From the NCBI GenBank assembly GCA_964533185.1, contig CAZHLD010000006.1, forward strand, positions 25,369 to 89,368: a DNA stretch of 64,000 bases, in the 5' to 3' direction. Positions 50,522-58,791 of this stretch are shown here, piece by piece. A model generated the notes under the pieces. The model was not told the origin of the DNA. It saw only the letters and a list, made by a program, of their open reading frames with translations, and searched no databases. The translations under genes were made by a program, and so were the position numbers. Every line of letters begins with the position of its first letter. Positions within the stretch are counted from its first letter, which is position 1. This DNA is from CAZHLD01 sp964533185. GTDB lineage: Bacteria; Acidobacteriota; Terriglobia; Acidiferrales; UBA7541.

Positions 50522-51739
50522 TCACTCATACCTCAGCGCCTCGATCGGATCCATCTGCGCCGCCTTCCTCGCCGGATAAAACCCGAAAAACACTCCCACC
50601 GCAATCGAAAACACCGCGGCAATCACAATCGCTTTTGGTGAAATCAACGTCGGCCACTGCAGGAAATTGCTGACTAGCGCGGACAGCACCAGCCCCGCAA
50701 AAATTCCCGCCACGCCGCCCACCATGCTCAGCGTCACCGCTTCCACCAGGAACTGGCTCTGCACGTCCTGCTCCGTCGCGCCCACCGCCATGCGCACGCC
50801 GATCTCGCGGGTCCGTTCGGTCACAGACACGAGCATGATGTTCATAATCCCGATCCCGCCCACGATCAACGATACCGACGCAATCGACCCCAGCAGCAGC
50901 GTCATCACCCGCTGCGTCTGGTTCGCCAGTTCCGCCACTTCCGACTGCGTCCGCACGAAGAAGTCTTCCTCGTCACCTGGCCGGATCCGGTGACGCTCTC
51001 GGAGCAGCGACGTAATCTGCGGCACCGCCGCCAGCGACGCCTCCGGCGACACCGCCGACGCATTGATAAACTGCAGCCACGTTATCCCCGAAAGTTTCCT
51101 CTGCACAGTTGAAAACGGCGCAAAGATTCGGTCGTCCTGGTCATCGCCCATCACCGACTGCCCTTTCGACTCCAGCACGCCAATCACCCGGAACGGCAGG
51201 TCTTTCACCCTTATCTGCTTCCCCACCGGGTCCTCCGTCCCGAACAAGTACCGCGCCACCGTCGTCCCCAGAATGGCCACGTTCGCCGCTGAGTCCACCT
51301 CATCCTGGCTGAACACCGACCCCGCCTGCACCGGCCAGTTCCGGATCGCAAAGTAGTTCGGTGTTGTCCCCGTGATCCCCGTGCTCCAGTTCTGGTTCCC
51401 GTACACCACCTGCGCGCGGTTCGCCACCACCGGCGCCGCCTCGCGGATCAGCGGCACTTCCCGCAGGATCGCGTCCATGTCATCAAGCGTCAGCGTCTTC
51501 ACCGACCCGAACCCCATCCGCGCCGCGCCCGGTCGGTGCGACCCCGACCCGATGAACACCGCATTCGTTCCCATGCTCTGGATGCCCTGCTGGACCAGAA
51601 ACTCCGCTCCCTGCCCGATGCTCACCGTCGCAATCACCGCCCCGACGCCGATAATGATCCCCAGCATCGTCAGCGACGACCGCATCTTGTTCCGCGCCAG
51701 CGCCCGCAGCGCCAGCCTCAACGTATTCCAAAAATCCAT
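50522..51739 (-). CDS. MacB-type ABC transporter permease (FtsX-like)
   Basis: The protein has 405 residues. One N-terminal helix (ALARNKMRSSLTMLGIIIGVGAVIA) is followed by a large periplasmic domain (about 45-270) and three C-terminal helices of the FtsX type (LLGSIASVSLIVGGIGIMNIMLVSVTERTREIGVRMAVGA, and the end GFYPARKAAQMDPIEALRYE). This mechanotransmission-type transporter works with a MacA adaptor to move substrates across the outer membrane via TolC. Here ATPase and permease are separate genes, as in YknYZ. Substrate unknown. It is last gene of the sigma factor unit. Confidence 0.93.
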   Translation of the reverse strand: MDFWNTLRLALRALARNKMRSSLTMLGIIIGVGAVIATVSIGQGAEFLVQQGIQSMGTNAVFIGSGSHRPGAARMGFGSVKTLTLDDMDAILREVPLIREAAPVVANRAQVVYGNQNWSTGITGTTPNYFAIRNWPVQAGSVFSQDEVDSAANVAILGTTVARYLFGTEDPVGKQIRVKDLPFRVIGVLESKGQSVMGDDQDDRIFAPFSTVQRKLSGITWLQFINASAVSPEASLAAVPQITSLLRERHRIRPGDEEDFFVRTQSEVAELANQTQRVMTLLLGSIASVSLIVGGIGIMNIMLVSVTERTREIGVRMAVGATEQDVQSQFLVEAVTLSMVGGVAGIFAGLVLSALVSNFLQWPTLISPKAIVIAAVFSIAVGVFFGFYPARKAAQMDPIEALRYE

Positions 51740-51770
51740 TTTCTCTCCTCCTCCCTACTCCCTCTTGTTC

Positions 51771-52640
51771 TCACGTCGCCTCAGTCGATTCTTCCTCGTC
51801 CTCTTCCTCAAGTGTGGGCAGCGTCTTCAGCACCTCCCGGGCCGCCCACCGGTCGCTAATCCAGTCATCCCCGCGCAGCTTCCCGTCGCGAAACACCAGC
51901 GCCCGCTTTGCATACTGCGAGATGTCGTGCTCGTGCGTCACCAGGATCACCGTCAGTCCCTGCTCTTCGTTCAGCCGCTGCAGGATGTCCATGATTTCGA
52001 CCGACGTGCGCGAGTCCAGGTTCCCCGTCGGCTCATCCGCCAGCAAAATCGCCGGCTGGTTCACTAGCGCCCGCGCTATCGCCACGCGTTGCTGCTGCCC
52101 GCCCGAAAGCTGGCTCGGGTAGTGCTCCGCGCGGTCGGTCAGCCCCACCCGCTCGAGCGCCTCTCGCGCCCGCCGCTCGCGCTCCTCCGGCGCGATCCCC
52201 GCATACACCGTCGGCAGCTCCACATTCTCCAGCGCCGACGTCCGCGACAGTAAATTAAACTGCTGAAACACAAACCCCAGCTTCTGGTTCCGTATCCGCG
52301 CCAGCTCCACCTTGGAAAGCTCCGAAACGTCCGTGCCGTCCAGAAAGTAGTGCCCGCGCGTCGGCCGGTCCAGACACCCCAGGATGTTCATCAACGTCGA
52401 TTTGCCCGACCCTGACGCCCCCATCACCGCCACAAACTCTCCCCTGCGAATTTCCAGCGACACCCCGCGCAGTGCGTGCACTTTCTGCTCGCCCAAATCG
52501 TACGTCTTGTGCACGTTCTCCACACGAATCACCGCCCCATCCGCAGCGCCCGCGCTCCTGCCACCCCGCCCCTCCGCCAGAATCTCTGCCGCGCTTCCCG
52601 GTTCCATCGTCGCTGCTACTCTTTCTCCCACGGTTTTCAA
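51771..52640 (-). CDS. MacB-type ABC transporter ATP-binding protein
   Basis: The 289 residues carry Walker A GASGSGKST (about 74-82), Q-loop FVFQQFNLLSR, signature LSGGQQQRVAIARAL (about 169-183), Walker B ILLADEPTGNLD and the H-loop VTHEHD. The subfamily is the lipoprotein/macrolide type (LolD/MacB). The start is uncertain: TTG 52640 or ATG 52607. The extra N-terminus (about 35 residues) is low complexity. It lies between MacA and the permease, 31 bases before the latter. Confidence 0.94.
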   Translation of the reverse strand: MKTVGERVAATMEPGSAAEILAEGRGGRSAGAADGAVIRVENVHKTYDLGEQKVHALRGVSLEIRRGEFVAVMGASGSGKSTLMNILGCLDRPTRGHYFLDGTDVSELSKVELARIRNQKLGFVFQQFNLLSRTSALENVELPTVYAGIAPEERERRAREALERVGLTDRAEHYPSQLSGGQQQRVAIARALVNQPAILLADEPTGNLDSRTSVEIMDILQRLNEEQGLTVILVTHEHDISQYAKRALVFRDGKLRGDDWISDRWAAREVLKTLPTLEEEDEEESTEAT

Positions 52641-52674
52641 CTTCCTTGTCTCTGTGCCTCTGTGGCTAACTTCT

Positions 52675-54213
52675 TCACATCCGCCGCGGCATCCCTCCCG
52701 GCCCAGCCGGCCCGCCCATCCCCGGCGGCCGTGACCCGCCCTGCTGCTGTGCCGTACTGTTCTTGCTGCTCTGCCCGATTACCAGCTCTTCGCCCGCCTT
52801 CAGGCTGCCCTCGACCATCTGCGTAAACGTGAAGTCGGTCACGCCCAGCTTCACGCGCATCGGCTCGAGCGACTTGTTTGGCAGCAGCTTCCATACAGTC
52901 GCCCAGTCATCCCGCTGACTGCCGCCTCCCATCCGCGACGGTGCGCCGCCGCCCGCCTCGCCACCTCCATTGCCGCTTGCTGCACGCCCGCCCGCGCCGC
53001 CTGCCCCACCTGCTCCGGCTCGACGTTGCCCCGCTCCCGGGCCCTCTTCTGAGATGTTGTACTTCGCCAGCAGCTCCTTGCGCTCTTCCTCAGTCATCTC
53101 CGGCTTAAACCGCATCGCCCCGTTGGGGATCTTCACTGTGTCGTTCGCCCACGCCACCGGGATGGACACATATGCGGTCATCCCCGGAAATAGCTTCTGG
53201 TCCGCATTATCGAACTCGATGATCGTGTCGTAGGTCACCACGTTCTGCACCATCGTGGCGTTCATCCGCACCTGTTTCACCGTCCCGCGGAACATCTCTC
53301 GCGGGAACGAGTCCACGCGGAACGTCGCCGTCGCCCCCACCTTGATCTTCCCCACGTCGGCTTCGTCCGTCTTCGCATACACCAGCATCTTGGTCAGGTC
53401 CTGCGCCAGCACGAAAAGCGTCGGTGCCTGCAAACTCGCCGCCACCGTCTGCCCCACGTCCACGTTCCGCGCGATCACCGTTCCGTCAATCGGCGCCCGG
53501 ATCGTCGTGTGCGCCAGGTCCACCCGCGCCAGTTCCGCCGACGCCTTCCGCTGCGCCACCTGCGCCTTGGCCTGGTCGAGCTGCGCAATCGTGGACTTCA
53601 GCCGCGCATTCGACTGCGCCACCTGCGCCTCGGCCACTCGCAGACTGGCCACCACCGCGTCCGCATTCGACTGCGCCGTGTCCAACTGCGCCGCCGACAT
53701 GATTCCCTGCGCAAAAAGCTCCTTCGTTCGCCCTAGATTCTGCTCGGCCTCTTTGGCCTGCGCCCGCGCCCGGTCCACCCCGGCCTTCACCGCCAGCACG
53801 TCGGCCTTCTGGATGTCGATCTGCGCCTCGAGCGCCTTCACGTTGGCCCGCGCGTTATCCATGTCCGCTTCGGCCTGCATCAGCCGCGCCTGCAGTGTGG
53901 CCGGGTCGATCTGCGCGATGATCTGGTCTCTCTTCACCTGCGAGTTGAAATCGGCAAAGAGCTTGGCGATGTTGCCCGATACTTGCGACCCCACCTGCAC
54001 CGTCGTCACCGCGTTGATCGTGCCGGTCGCCTGCACCACCTGCGCGATGTTTCCCTTCTCCACTCTCGCCGTGTAGTACTGCACCGGCTGCCGGCTCCCG
54101 TACGCCCAGTAGGCCCCCAACACAATCAGCGCCACCGGCGGCGCCACCAGCAGCGTCCGCCCCATCAGCGACCTCCCCCACGTTCCCTTCACCCACCCTT
54201 TGATTCCGCTCAT
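52675..54213 (-). CDS. MacA-type periplasmic adaptor (HlyD/RND family)
   Basis: The protein has 512 residues from ATG 54213, with GGAGGAG upstream. An N-terminal membrane helix (about 18-36) is followed by a split lipoyl half (VQVGSQVSGNIAKLFADFNSQVKRDQIIAQID), a long alpha-hairpin (about 105-230) and the second lipoyl half (TTIRAPIDGTVIARNVDVGQTV). A beta-barrel and membrane-proximal domain complete the fold. A Gly/Ala/Arg-rich low-complexity insert (about 400-450) interrupts the last domain. It bridges the MacB transporter and an outer-membrane channel; no TolC gene is in the window. Confidence 0.93.
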   Translation of the reverse strand: MSGIKGWVKGTWGRSLMGRTLLVAPPVALIVLGAYWAYGSRQPVQYYTARVEKGNIAQVVQATGTINAVTTVQVGSQVSGNIAKLFADFNSQVKRDQIIAQIDPATLQARLMQAEADMDNARANVKALEAQIDIQKADVLAVKAGVDRARAQAKEAEQNLGRTKELFAQGIMSAAQLDTAQSNADAVVASLRVAEAQVAQSNARLKSTIAQLDQAKAQVAQRKASAELARVDLAHTTIRAPIDGTVIARNVDVGQTVAASLQAPTLFVLAQDLTKMLVYAKTDEADVGKIKVGATATFRVDSFPREMFRGTVKQVRMNATMVQNVVTYDTIIEFDNADQKLFPGMTAYVSIPVAWANDTVKIPNGAMRFKPEMTEEERKELLAKYNISEEGPGAGQRRAGAGGAGGAGGRAASGNGGGEAGGGAPSRMGGGSQRDDWATVWKLLPNKSLEPMRVKLGVTDFTFTQMVEGSLKAGEELVIGQSSKNSTAQQQGGSRPPGMGGPAGPGGMPRRM

Positions 54214-54333
54214 CCTTGTCTTCTCCTCCGCTTCATTGAAAACCAATTCCTGTTCGCTCATGGCGCGCGGGTTGCGTATCACGAGTTCCGGGTTCACGGG
54301 TTTCAGTTTCTGCAAACTGCCGACTCTCTTCCC

Positions 54334-54729
54334 TTACCGCCCGCCCCTCTTCTTCCGTTCCTCGTCAATCCGCCGCAGCACCTCTTCAAACTTCGGTCTC
54401 TGCTCCGGCGTCAGAATCGTCCGGATATTCTCCCGGCCCTGTTGCCGCACCAGGTCGGCCTGCGCGCGCACCGGCTCATAAAGCACCTCATACTTCTGCC
54501 GTGTCTCGGCCAGGATCGCGTCCAGTTGTTTTTGCTGTTCGGCGGTCAGCCCCAGGTCCTGCGTCAGCTGCTCCATCAGACGTGCCCGGCCGCGCGGCCC
54601 GTGTCCCTCCCGCCCCGCCCACACCCGTCCGCCGGCCATATACGTCGCCAGCGCGCCCAGCAGAATCCCCAGCACAAACACCGCCAGCACCAGCACCACG
54701 GCCTTGCGGTTCGTTCGTTTAGCGTCCAT
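54334..54729 (-). CDS. Spy/CpxP-like periplasmic protein (LTXXQ type)
   Basis: The protein has 131 residues from ATG 54729, which overlaps the end of the anti-sigma gene by 11 bases. One N-terminal membrane or signal helix (about 12-33) is followed by a charged helical region. It has the LTxxQ-type motif LTAEQQKQLDAIL (about 60-72) and a second LTPEQRPKFEEVLRRI (about 105-120). Such proteins act as periplasmic chaperones or sensors of envelope or metal stress. Its place between anti-sigma factor and MacA supports a stress-sensing unit. Confidence 0.85.
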   Translation of the reverse strand: MDAKRTNRKAVVLVLAVFVLGILLGALATYMAGGRVWAGREGHGPRGRARLMEQLTQDLGLTAEQQKQLDAILAETRQKYEVLYEPVRAQADLVRQQGRENIRTILTPEQRPKFEEVLRRIDEERKKRGGR

Positions 54730-55252
54730 TGGTATTCCCCGCCAGTCTTTCCACCACTTCATCCTTGTCCATCGGCAGCCGGTTTGGGTCCGGGAAGATT
54801 TCCCGCAGCTCGTTGGTCGAAATCATCTCCGGCCCGCTGCGCCCACTCTGTACGCCCAACTCGTACGCCCCCAGCATCAGCAGTGCCAGCGTTGCCACCC
54901 ACGCCAGCCGCCGAGCGAGCTGCTCGATCGGTCCCCAGAACTCCGTCGCCTCCTGCCGCCTTTCCGCTTCCCGCTCCCGGATCCCGGCCATCACCCGTGT
55001 CACCAGAGCCGGGTGCGCCTCTGCCGTCGGCTCAAGCCCGTCCCGCAGCAGCGCCTGCGCTTCCTGAGCCGCCCGCAGCGCCTCCCTGCATCCTGCACAC
55101 CTCGCCAGGTGCGCCGCGATCTCCGACCCGGACGCGCCTTCCTGCCTGTCCGCTTCCGCGCGCAGCTCCAGGCCCCGGGTCAGCGCATCTTCCAGCCGCG
55201 CTTCGTATTCTTTGCATGCCCCGTGTTGTCTTGCCTCTTCCACGTTCCTCAC
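54719..55252 (-). CDS. Anti-sigma factor with ZAS zinc motif
   Basis: The protein has 177 residues. The N-terminal cytoplasmic part has Cys 13 and the zinc anti-sigma motif HLARCAGC (H-x3-C-x2-C, about 48-55). One membrane helix (about 115-133, RLAWVATLALLMLGAYELGV) and a short periplasmic tail follow. It should bind the ECF sigma factor encoded just upstream and release it on an envelope signal. The stop overlaps the start of the Spy-like gene, so the two are coupled. Confidence 0.87.
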   Translation of the reverse strand: MRNVEEARQHGACKEYEARLEDALTRGLELRAEADRQEGASGSEIAAHLARCAGCREALRAAQEAQALLRDGLEPTAEAHPALVTRVMAGIREREAERRQEATEFWGPIEQLARRLAWVATLALLMLGAYELGVQSGRSGPEMISTNELREIFPDPNRLPMDKDEVVERLAGNTNGR

Positions 55253-55324
55253 CTCTTTCTCAACTCTCTACGTGGCCCTTGGCGATCCACTCGCCCCTTG
55301 CCTCTCTTCACTCGCCACTCGCCC

Positions 55325-55981
55325 CTACTCACTTCTCTTCATCCGCCTCCGGTAAATCTCCACCAGCTTCCCGCGCGCCCGGAACAGCCTCACCTTCACC
55401 GTATTCACGTTCATTCCCAAAATCTCGCCGATCTCTTCCACCGAAAAGCCCTCGGCCTCCTTCAGCACCAGCATCAGCCGATCCTTCTCTTCCAGATGAC
55501 TCAGCAGCCGGTCCAGCAGTTGCCTCAGCTCCGCCCGTTTCAACGCATTCTCAATCGGGCTCGACGGAAACTCCGCCGCCGGCTCCCACCGGTCCATGTG
55601 CCGCGCCTGCTCTTCGCTCAGGTCCGACTCATACACCAGCGGCCGGACCCGCTTCCTCCTCAGGTAATCCCAGCACTCGTTCACCGCTATCTTGTACAGC
55701 CACGTCCCGAACGCCGACCGCTGGTCGAACCTCTTCAGCGAAAAGTACGCCTTCACCAGCACCTGCTGCGCAACGTCTTCCACATCCTCCCGCTGCCTGA
55801 GGATCCCTCCTACAACGGCTAGTACCCGTTGCTGGTGCGTCCGCACCAACTCCTCGTACGCCCTCTGGTCCCCTCGCTGCGCCCGCCGCACCACCTCGCG
55901 TTCTTCCTCAGGGCTTGCACGGCGCGCCGGCGTCTCCCCCCGGCCCTGTCCTTTGCTCACCATCTTTGGGACGTTTCCCAT
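55325..55981 (-). CDS. ECF-type RNA polymerase sigma factor
   Basis: The 218 residues have sigma region 2 (AYEELVRTHQQRVLAVV, DVEDVAQQVLVKAYFSLKRF, RSAFGTWLYKIAVNECWDYLRRK) and region 4 (LVLKEAEGFSVEEIGEILGMNVNTVKVRLFRARGKL), with no region 3. This is the RpoE-like ECF plan. It heads a minus-strand unit with its anti-sigma factor, a Spy-like protein and a MacAB transporter, which it likely controls. ATG 55981 or ATG 55963 may start translation. Confidence 0.93.
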   Translation of the reverse strand: MGNVPKMVSKGQGRGETPARRASPEEEREVVRRAQRGDQRAYEELVRTHQQRVLAVVGGILRQREDVEDVAQQVLVKAYFSLKRFDQRSAFGTWLYKIAVNECWDYLRRKRVRPLVYESDLSEEQARHMDRWEPAAEFPSSPIENALKRAELRQLLDRLLSHLEEKDRLMLVLKEAEGFSVEEIGEILGMNVNTVKVRLFRARGKLVEIYRRRMKRSE

Positions 55982-56065
55982 GCCTGACTGGTTACACCCT
56001 TCTGCCGCCCTGTTGCCCCTTAAATTCTTCTTGCGTCCATCATTACCTTATGCAAGAATACGCCC
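55982..56065. promoter_or_regulatory. Divergent promoter region between ECF sigma and XRE genes
   Basis: This 84-base spacer holds no repeat copies, which is unusual here. On the plus strand TTGCGT (56031-56036), a 17-base gap and TG-C-AAGAAT (56051-56059) could drive the XRE gene with an almost leaderless message. The sigma factor promoter must also be here, but no motif could be assigned. Confidence 0.35.
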
Positions 56066-56437
56066 ATGATTATCGGCGACCGCCTCCGCAATTTGCGCGA
56101 GGAAAAAAAACTGTCTCAAGGGGACATCGAGAAGCGCACCGGTCTTCTTCGCTGTTACATCTCGCGGGTTGAAAATGGCCACACGGTTCCGGCCATCGAA
56201 ACCCTCGAGAAAATGGCCCGCGCCCTCGAGGTTCCACTCTATCAACTCTTCTACGACGGGGAAGAACCCCCCGAGCTGCCCAACCTCCCCAAGCGCCGCT
56301 CTGCGGCAGAAATCGCCTGGGGAAGTTCCGGCAAGGAAGCGCGTTTTCTGACCAAGCTGCGCCGCCTGCTCGGCCGCCTCGATGAAGGCGACCGCAAGCT
56401 GGTGCTGCACATGGCTCAGAAAATGTCTCTCCGCTAG
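56066..56437 (+). CDS. XRE-family helix-turn-helix regulator
   Basis: The 123 residues have an N-terminal HTH (IGDRLRNLREEKKLSQGDIEKRTGLLRCYISRVENGHTVPAIETLEKMARALEVPLYQLF, about 3-62). A C-terminal helical part (about 75-123) is without a known ligand domain. Short one-domain regulators of this type are common in Acidobacteriota genomes. It is divergent from the ECF sigma gene and convergent with guaA. A terminator at 56468-56507 follows. Confidence 0.92.
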   Translation: MIIGDRLRNLREEKKLSQGDIEKRTGLLRCYISRVENGHTVPAIETLEKMARALEVPLYQLFYDGEEPPELPNLPKRRSAAEIAWGSSGKEARFLTKLRRLLGRLDEGDRKLVLHMAQKMSLR

Positions 56438-56467
56438 CTCGGCGCCCGCCGTACGCAATCCTCGCCG

Positions 56468-56507
56468 TCACCCGGCTGTCCCCAGCCCAGGGTGATGGCT
56501 TTTCTTT
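56468..56507 (+). terminator. Intrinsic terminator after the XRE gene
   Basis: Nested stems TCACCC/GGGTGA (56468-56473 with 56490-56495) and GGCTG/CAGCC (56474-56478 with 56483-56487) are followed by TGGCTTTTCTTT. The T tract and the position fit termination. Confidence 0.7.
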
Positions 56508-56593
56508 ATTGGGGTGTACCGCTCTGAAACACCACCCGCAATCACCGCGTCACAATTAACCAAATCAGTTATCAACTATTGTGGTAATTCCCT

Positions 56594-58132
56594 TCACTCC
56601 CATTCAATCGTACTCGGCGGCTTCGAACTCACGTCGTACACCACACGGTTCACCCCCGCCACCTCATTCGCAATCCGTGTGGAAATCCTCTCCAGCACTT
56701 CGCCCGGCAGCCGCGCCCAGTCCGCCGTCATCGCATCCTCGGACTCCACCACGCGCACCGCCACCGTCCACCCGTAGCTCCTCGAATCTCCCTGCACGCC
56801 CACCGTCCGCACCGGCAGCAGCACCGCAAACGCCTGCCACACCTTTTCGTACAGCCCTGCCCGCCGAATCTCCTCCACCACAATCGCGTCCGCCTCTCGC
56901 AGTGTCGCCAGCCTCTCCGACGTCACCTCCCCCAGCAGCCGCACCGCCAGCCCCGGCCCCGGGAATGGGTGTTTCCTCAGCATTTCCTCCGGCAGACCCA
57001 GCTCCCTCCCGATCCTCCGCACCTCATCCTTAAACAACTCCCGCAGCGGCTCCACCAACTCAAACGGCATCTCCGCCGGCAGCCCGCCCACGTTGTGGTG
57101 CGTCTTGATCACCGCCGAAGACCCCCGCACAGACACCGACTCGATCACGTCCGGGTACAGCGTCCCCTGCACCAGAAACCGCACATCCTTCATCGCCTGC
57201 GCCTGGTCGGCAAACACACCGATAAACTCCGCCCCGATCCGTTTCCGCTTCTCCTCCGGGTCGCTCACGCCCTTCAACCGCTCGAGAAACCTCCCCGCTG
57301 CATTCACCCCCACCACGTTCAGCCCCATCCGCTCGCGCAGCAGCTCGAGCGTCTCCTCGTACTCGTTCTTTCTCAGCAGCCCGGTCTCTACAAACACATT
57401 CGTCAGCCGCTCGCCAATCGCTTTGTGTACCAGCACTGCCGCCACCGCCGAGTCCACTCCTCCGCTCAACGCGCAGATCGCCCGCCCCTCGCCCACCTGC
57501 CGCCGCACTGCCTCCACCGTCTCCACAATAAACGCCGACCCGCTCCAGTTCGCCTTCGCCCCGCATATCCCGAACACAAAATTCCGCAGGATCTCTGTCC
57601 CTCGCTCGGTGTGCCGCACCTCAGGGTGAAACTGCACCGCATAAATCTTCCTTCCCGGGTCTTCCGCTGCCGACACCGCGTTGTTCGTCTCGCCGGTCAC
57701 CTTGAACCCGCGCGGCAGCGCCACCACGTGGTCGCCGTGGCTGTTCCATATATTCATCTGCCGGGGAAAACCATTGAACAGCTCCGAGCCGTTTCGGATC
57801 TCGAGCTTGGCCCGCCCGTACTCCCGCCGCTCCGCCTTGCGCACTTCGCCACCCAGCGTGTGCGCGATCCACTGCAACCCGTAGCAAATTCCCAGCACCG
57901 GCACGCCCAGTTGCAGCACCTGCGGGTCGCACGCCGGCGCGTCGGCGTCGTACACCGAACTCGGCCCGCCCGACAGCACCACCCCCGCCGGCTCCATCTT
58001 GCGGATCTCTTCGAGCGAAGCCGTACACGGCAGGATCGCGCTGAACACCTGCTGCTCCCGGATCCGCCGCGCGATCAGTTGCGTGTACTGCCCCCCAAAA
58101 TCCAGTACAACAATTCCGCCCTTCTCACTCAT
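56594..58132 (-). CDS. guaA: GMP synthase (glutamine-hydrolysing)
   Basis: GuaA converts XMP to GMP. The 512 residues have the class I glutamine amidotransferase with nucleophile Cys in GICYGLQWIAH (about 85) and the HPEVRHTERG triad segment. The ATP-pyrophosphatase loop is ALSGGVDSAVAAVLVHKAIG (about 228-247), and the C-terminal dimer domain ends YDVSSKPPSTIEWE. Start ATG 58132 overlaps the stop of the upstream membrane protein (ATGA). Length and motifs are complete. Confidence 0.97.
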   Translation of the reverse strand: MSEKGGIVVLDFGGQYTQLIARRIREQQVFSAILPCTASLEEIRKMEPAGVVLSGGPSSVYDADAPACDPQVLQLGVPVLGICYGLQWIAHTLGGEVRKAERREYGRAKLEIRNGSELFNGFPRQMNIWNSHGDHVVALPRGFKVTGETNNAVSAAEDPGRKIYAVQFHPEVRHTERGTEILRNFVFGICGAKANWSGSAFIVETVEAVRRQVGEGRAICALSGGVDSAVAAVLVHKAIGERLTNVFVETGLLRKNEYEETLELLRERMGLNVVGVNAAGRFLERLKGVSDPEEKRKRIGAEFIGVFADQAQAMKDVRFLVQGTLYPDVIESVSVRGSSAVIKTHHNVGGLPAEMPFELVEPLRELFKDEVRRIGRELGLPEEMLRKHPFPGPGLAVRLLGEVTSERLATLREADAIVVEEIRRAGLYEKVWQAFAVLLPVRTVGVQGDSRSYGWTVAVRVVESEDAMTADWARLPGEVLERISTRIANEVAGVNRVVYDVSSKPPSTIEWE

Positions 58133-58617
58133 CTGTCACCTTTGGAGTGCGGCGGCTCTTGTCCCGAGCGCAGTCGAGAATGCCGGCGCATATTTGCATG
58201 GCCAAAGCGGCGTGTTGACCAATACAAGAAAAAAGCGGCAGTGTAGCATTCCAGTAGGCCCAGGATTGTCCACTGCCATACGCCAATAGGTTGAACAAGG
58301 GTGGAATAGAGGAAAACACCCAGCGCGTGAAGCACGAATAAGATGGACATCGACGCCCAGAACGCGAATGCACCTCGGCGTCGCCAGCGCCAGAAGCCAT
58401 AAACGCAGGCCGCGAAAAAGAACGCCGTGAAATAAATAGCTTGTACCAGCGTTTTGTGCCTGCCCAGATGGTCCCAAATCCAGGGGGCCCAGATCGTGAT
58501 GGCAAAGATCGCGCCGCAGAGTAGGAGAGCGATTAGAGCCCCAAAGAGCGTCGGATAGGACGTTATGGTCTTCTTCAATGGAACGTTTCCAGGCACTTGG
58601 ATGTTCCCGAATACCAA
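58129..58617 (-). CDS. Four-helix membrane protein of unknown function with repeat-encoded C-terminus
   Basis: The protein has 162 residues from TTG 58617 (start uncertain). About four hydrophobic helices (near 22-48, 55-77, 85-108, 114-135) include WAPWIWDHLG and FWRWRRRGAF loops. The base composition is balanced, unlike the strongly skewed neighbours, so it looks acquired. The last about 20 residues (RRHSRLRSGQEPPHSKGDR) are read through a GAGTGCGGCGGCTCTTGTCC repeat (58144-58185). The TGA overlaps the guaA start. No family is recognised. Confidence 0.6.
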   Translation of the reverse strand: MVFGNIQVPGNVPLKKTITSYPTLFGALIALLLCGAIFAITIWAPWIWDHLGRHKTLVQAIYFTAFFFAACVYGFWRWRRRGAFAFWASMSILFVLHALGVFLYSTLVQPIGVWQWTILGLLECYTAAFFLYWSTRRFGHANMRRHSRLRSGQEPPHSKGDR

Positions 58618-58791
58618 GCCTTTGCCTCATCTATGACGTTATCTTCTTCACCGGCACGCTTCCTGTTTCTGCGCTCCTCTGCGTCCGGCGCCTGCCCCGA
58701 CCTGGTCGGGGCGCCTCTGCATTAAATCTTTCTTTTTTTCTTTCTCTTCATCTGAAATGTCAAATCTGCAATTTGAAATTCTCTTCCTCTC
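58618..58791. repeat. Spacer with hairpin-bearing pyrimidine word
   Basis: 'ctctgcgtccggcgcctg' with the CCCCGACCTGGTCGGGG hairpin (about 58690-58715) and a 'gaaatgtcaaatctgcaatttg' word lie here. Similar hairpin words occur at 11999-12035 and 33543-33580. Confidence 0.55.

Noticed and set aside
58136..58630. An alternative minus-strand frame of 164 codons overlapping the membrane protein at 58129-58617
   Set aside because: Its translation is rich in Arg, Pro, His and Cys with no coherent membrane helices, whereas the other frame gives four clear helices.
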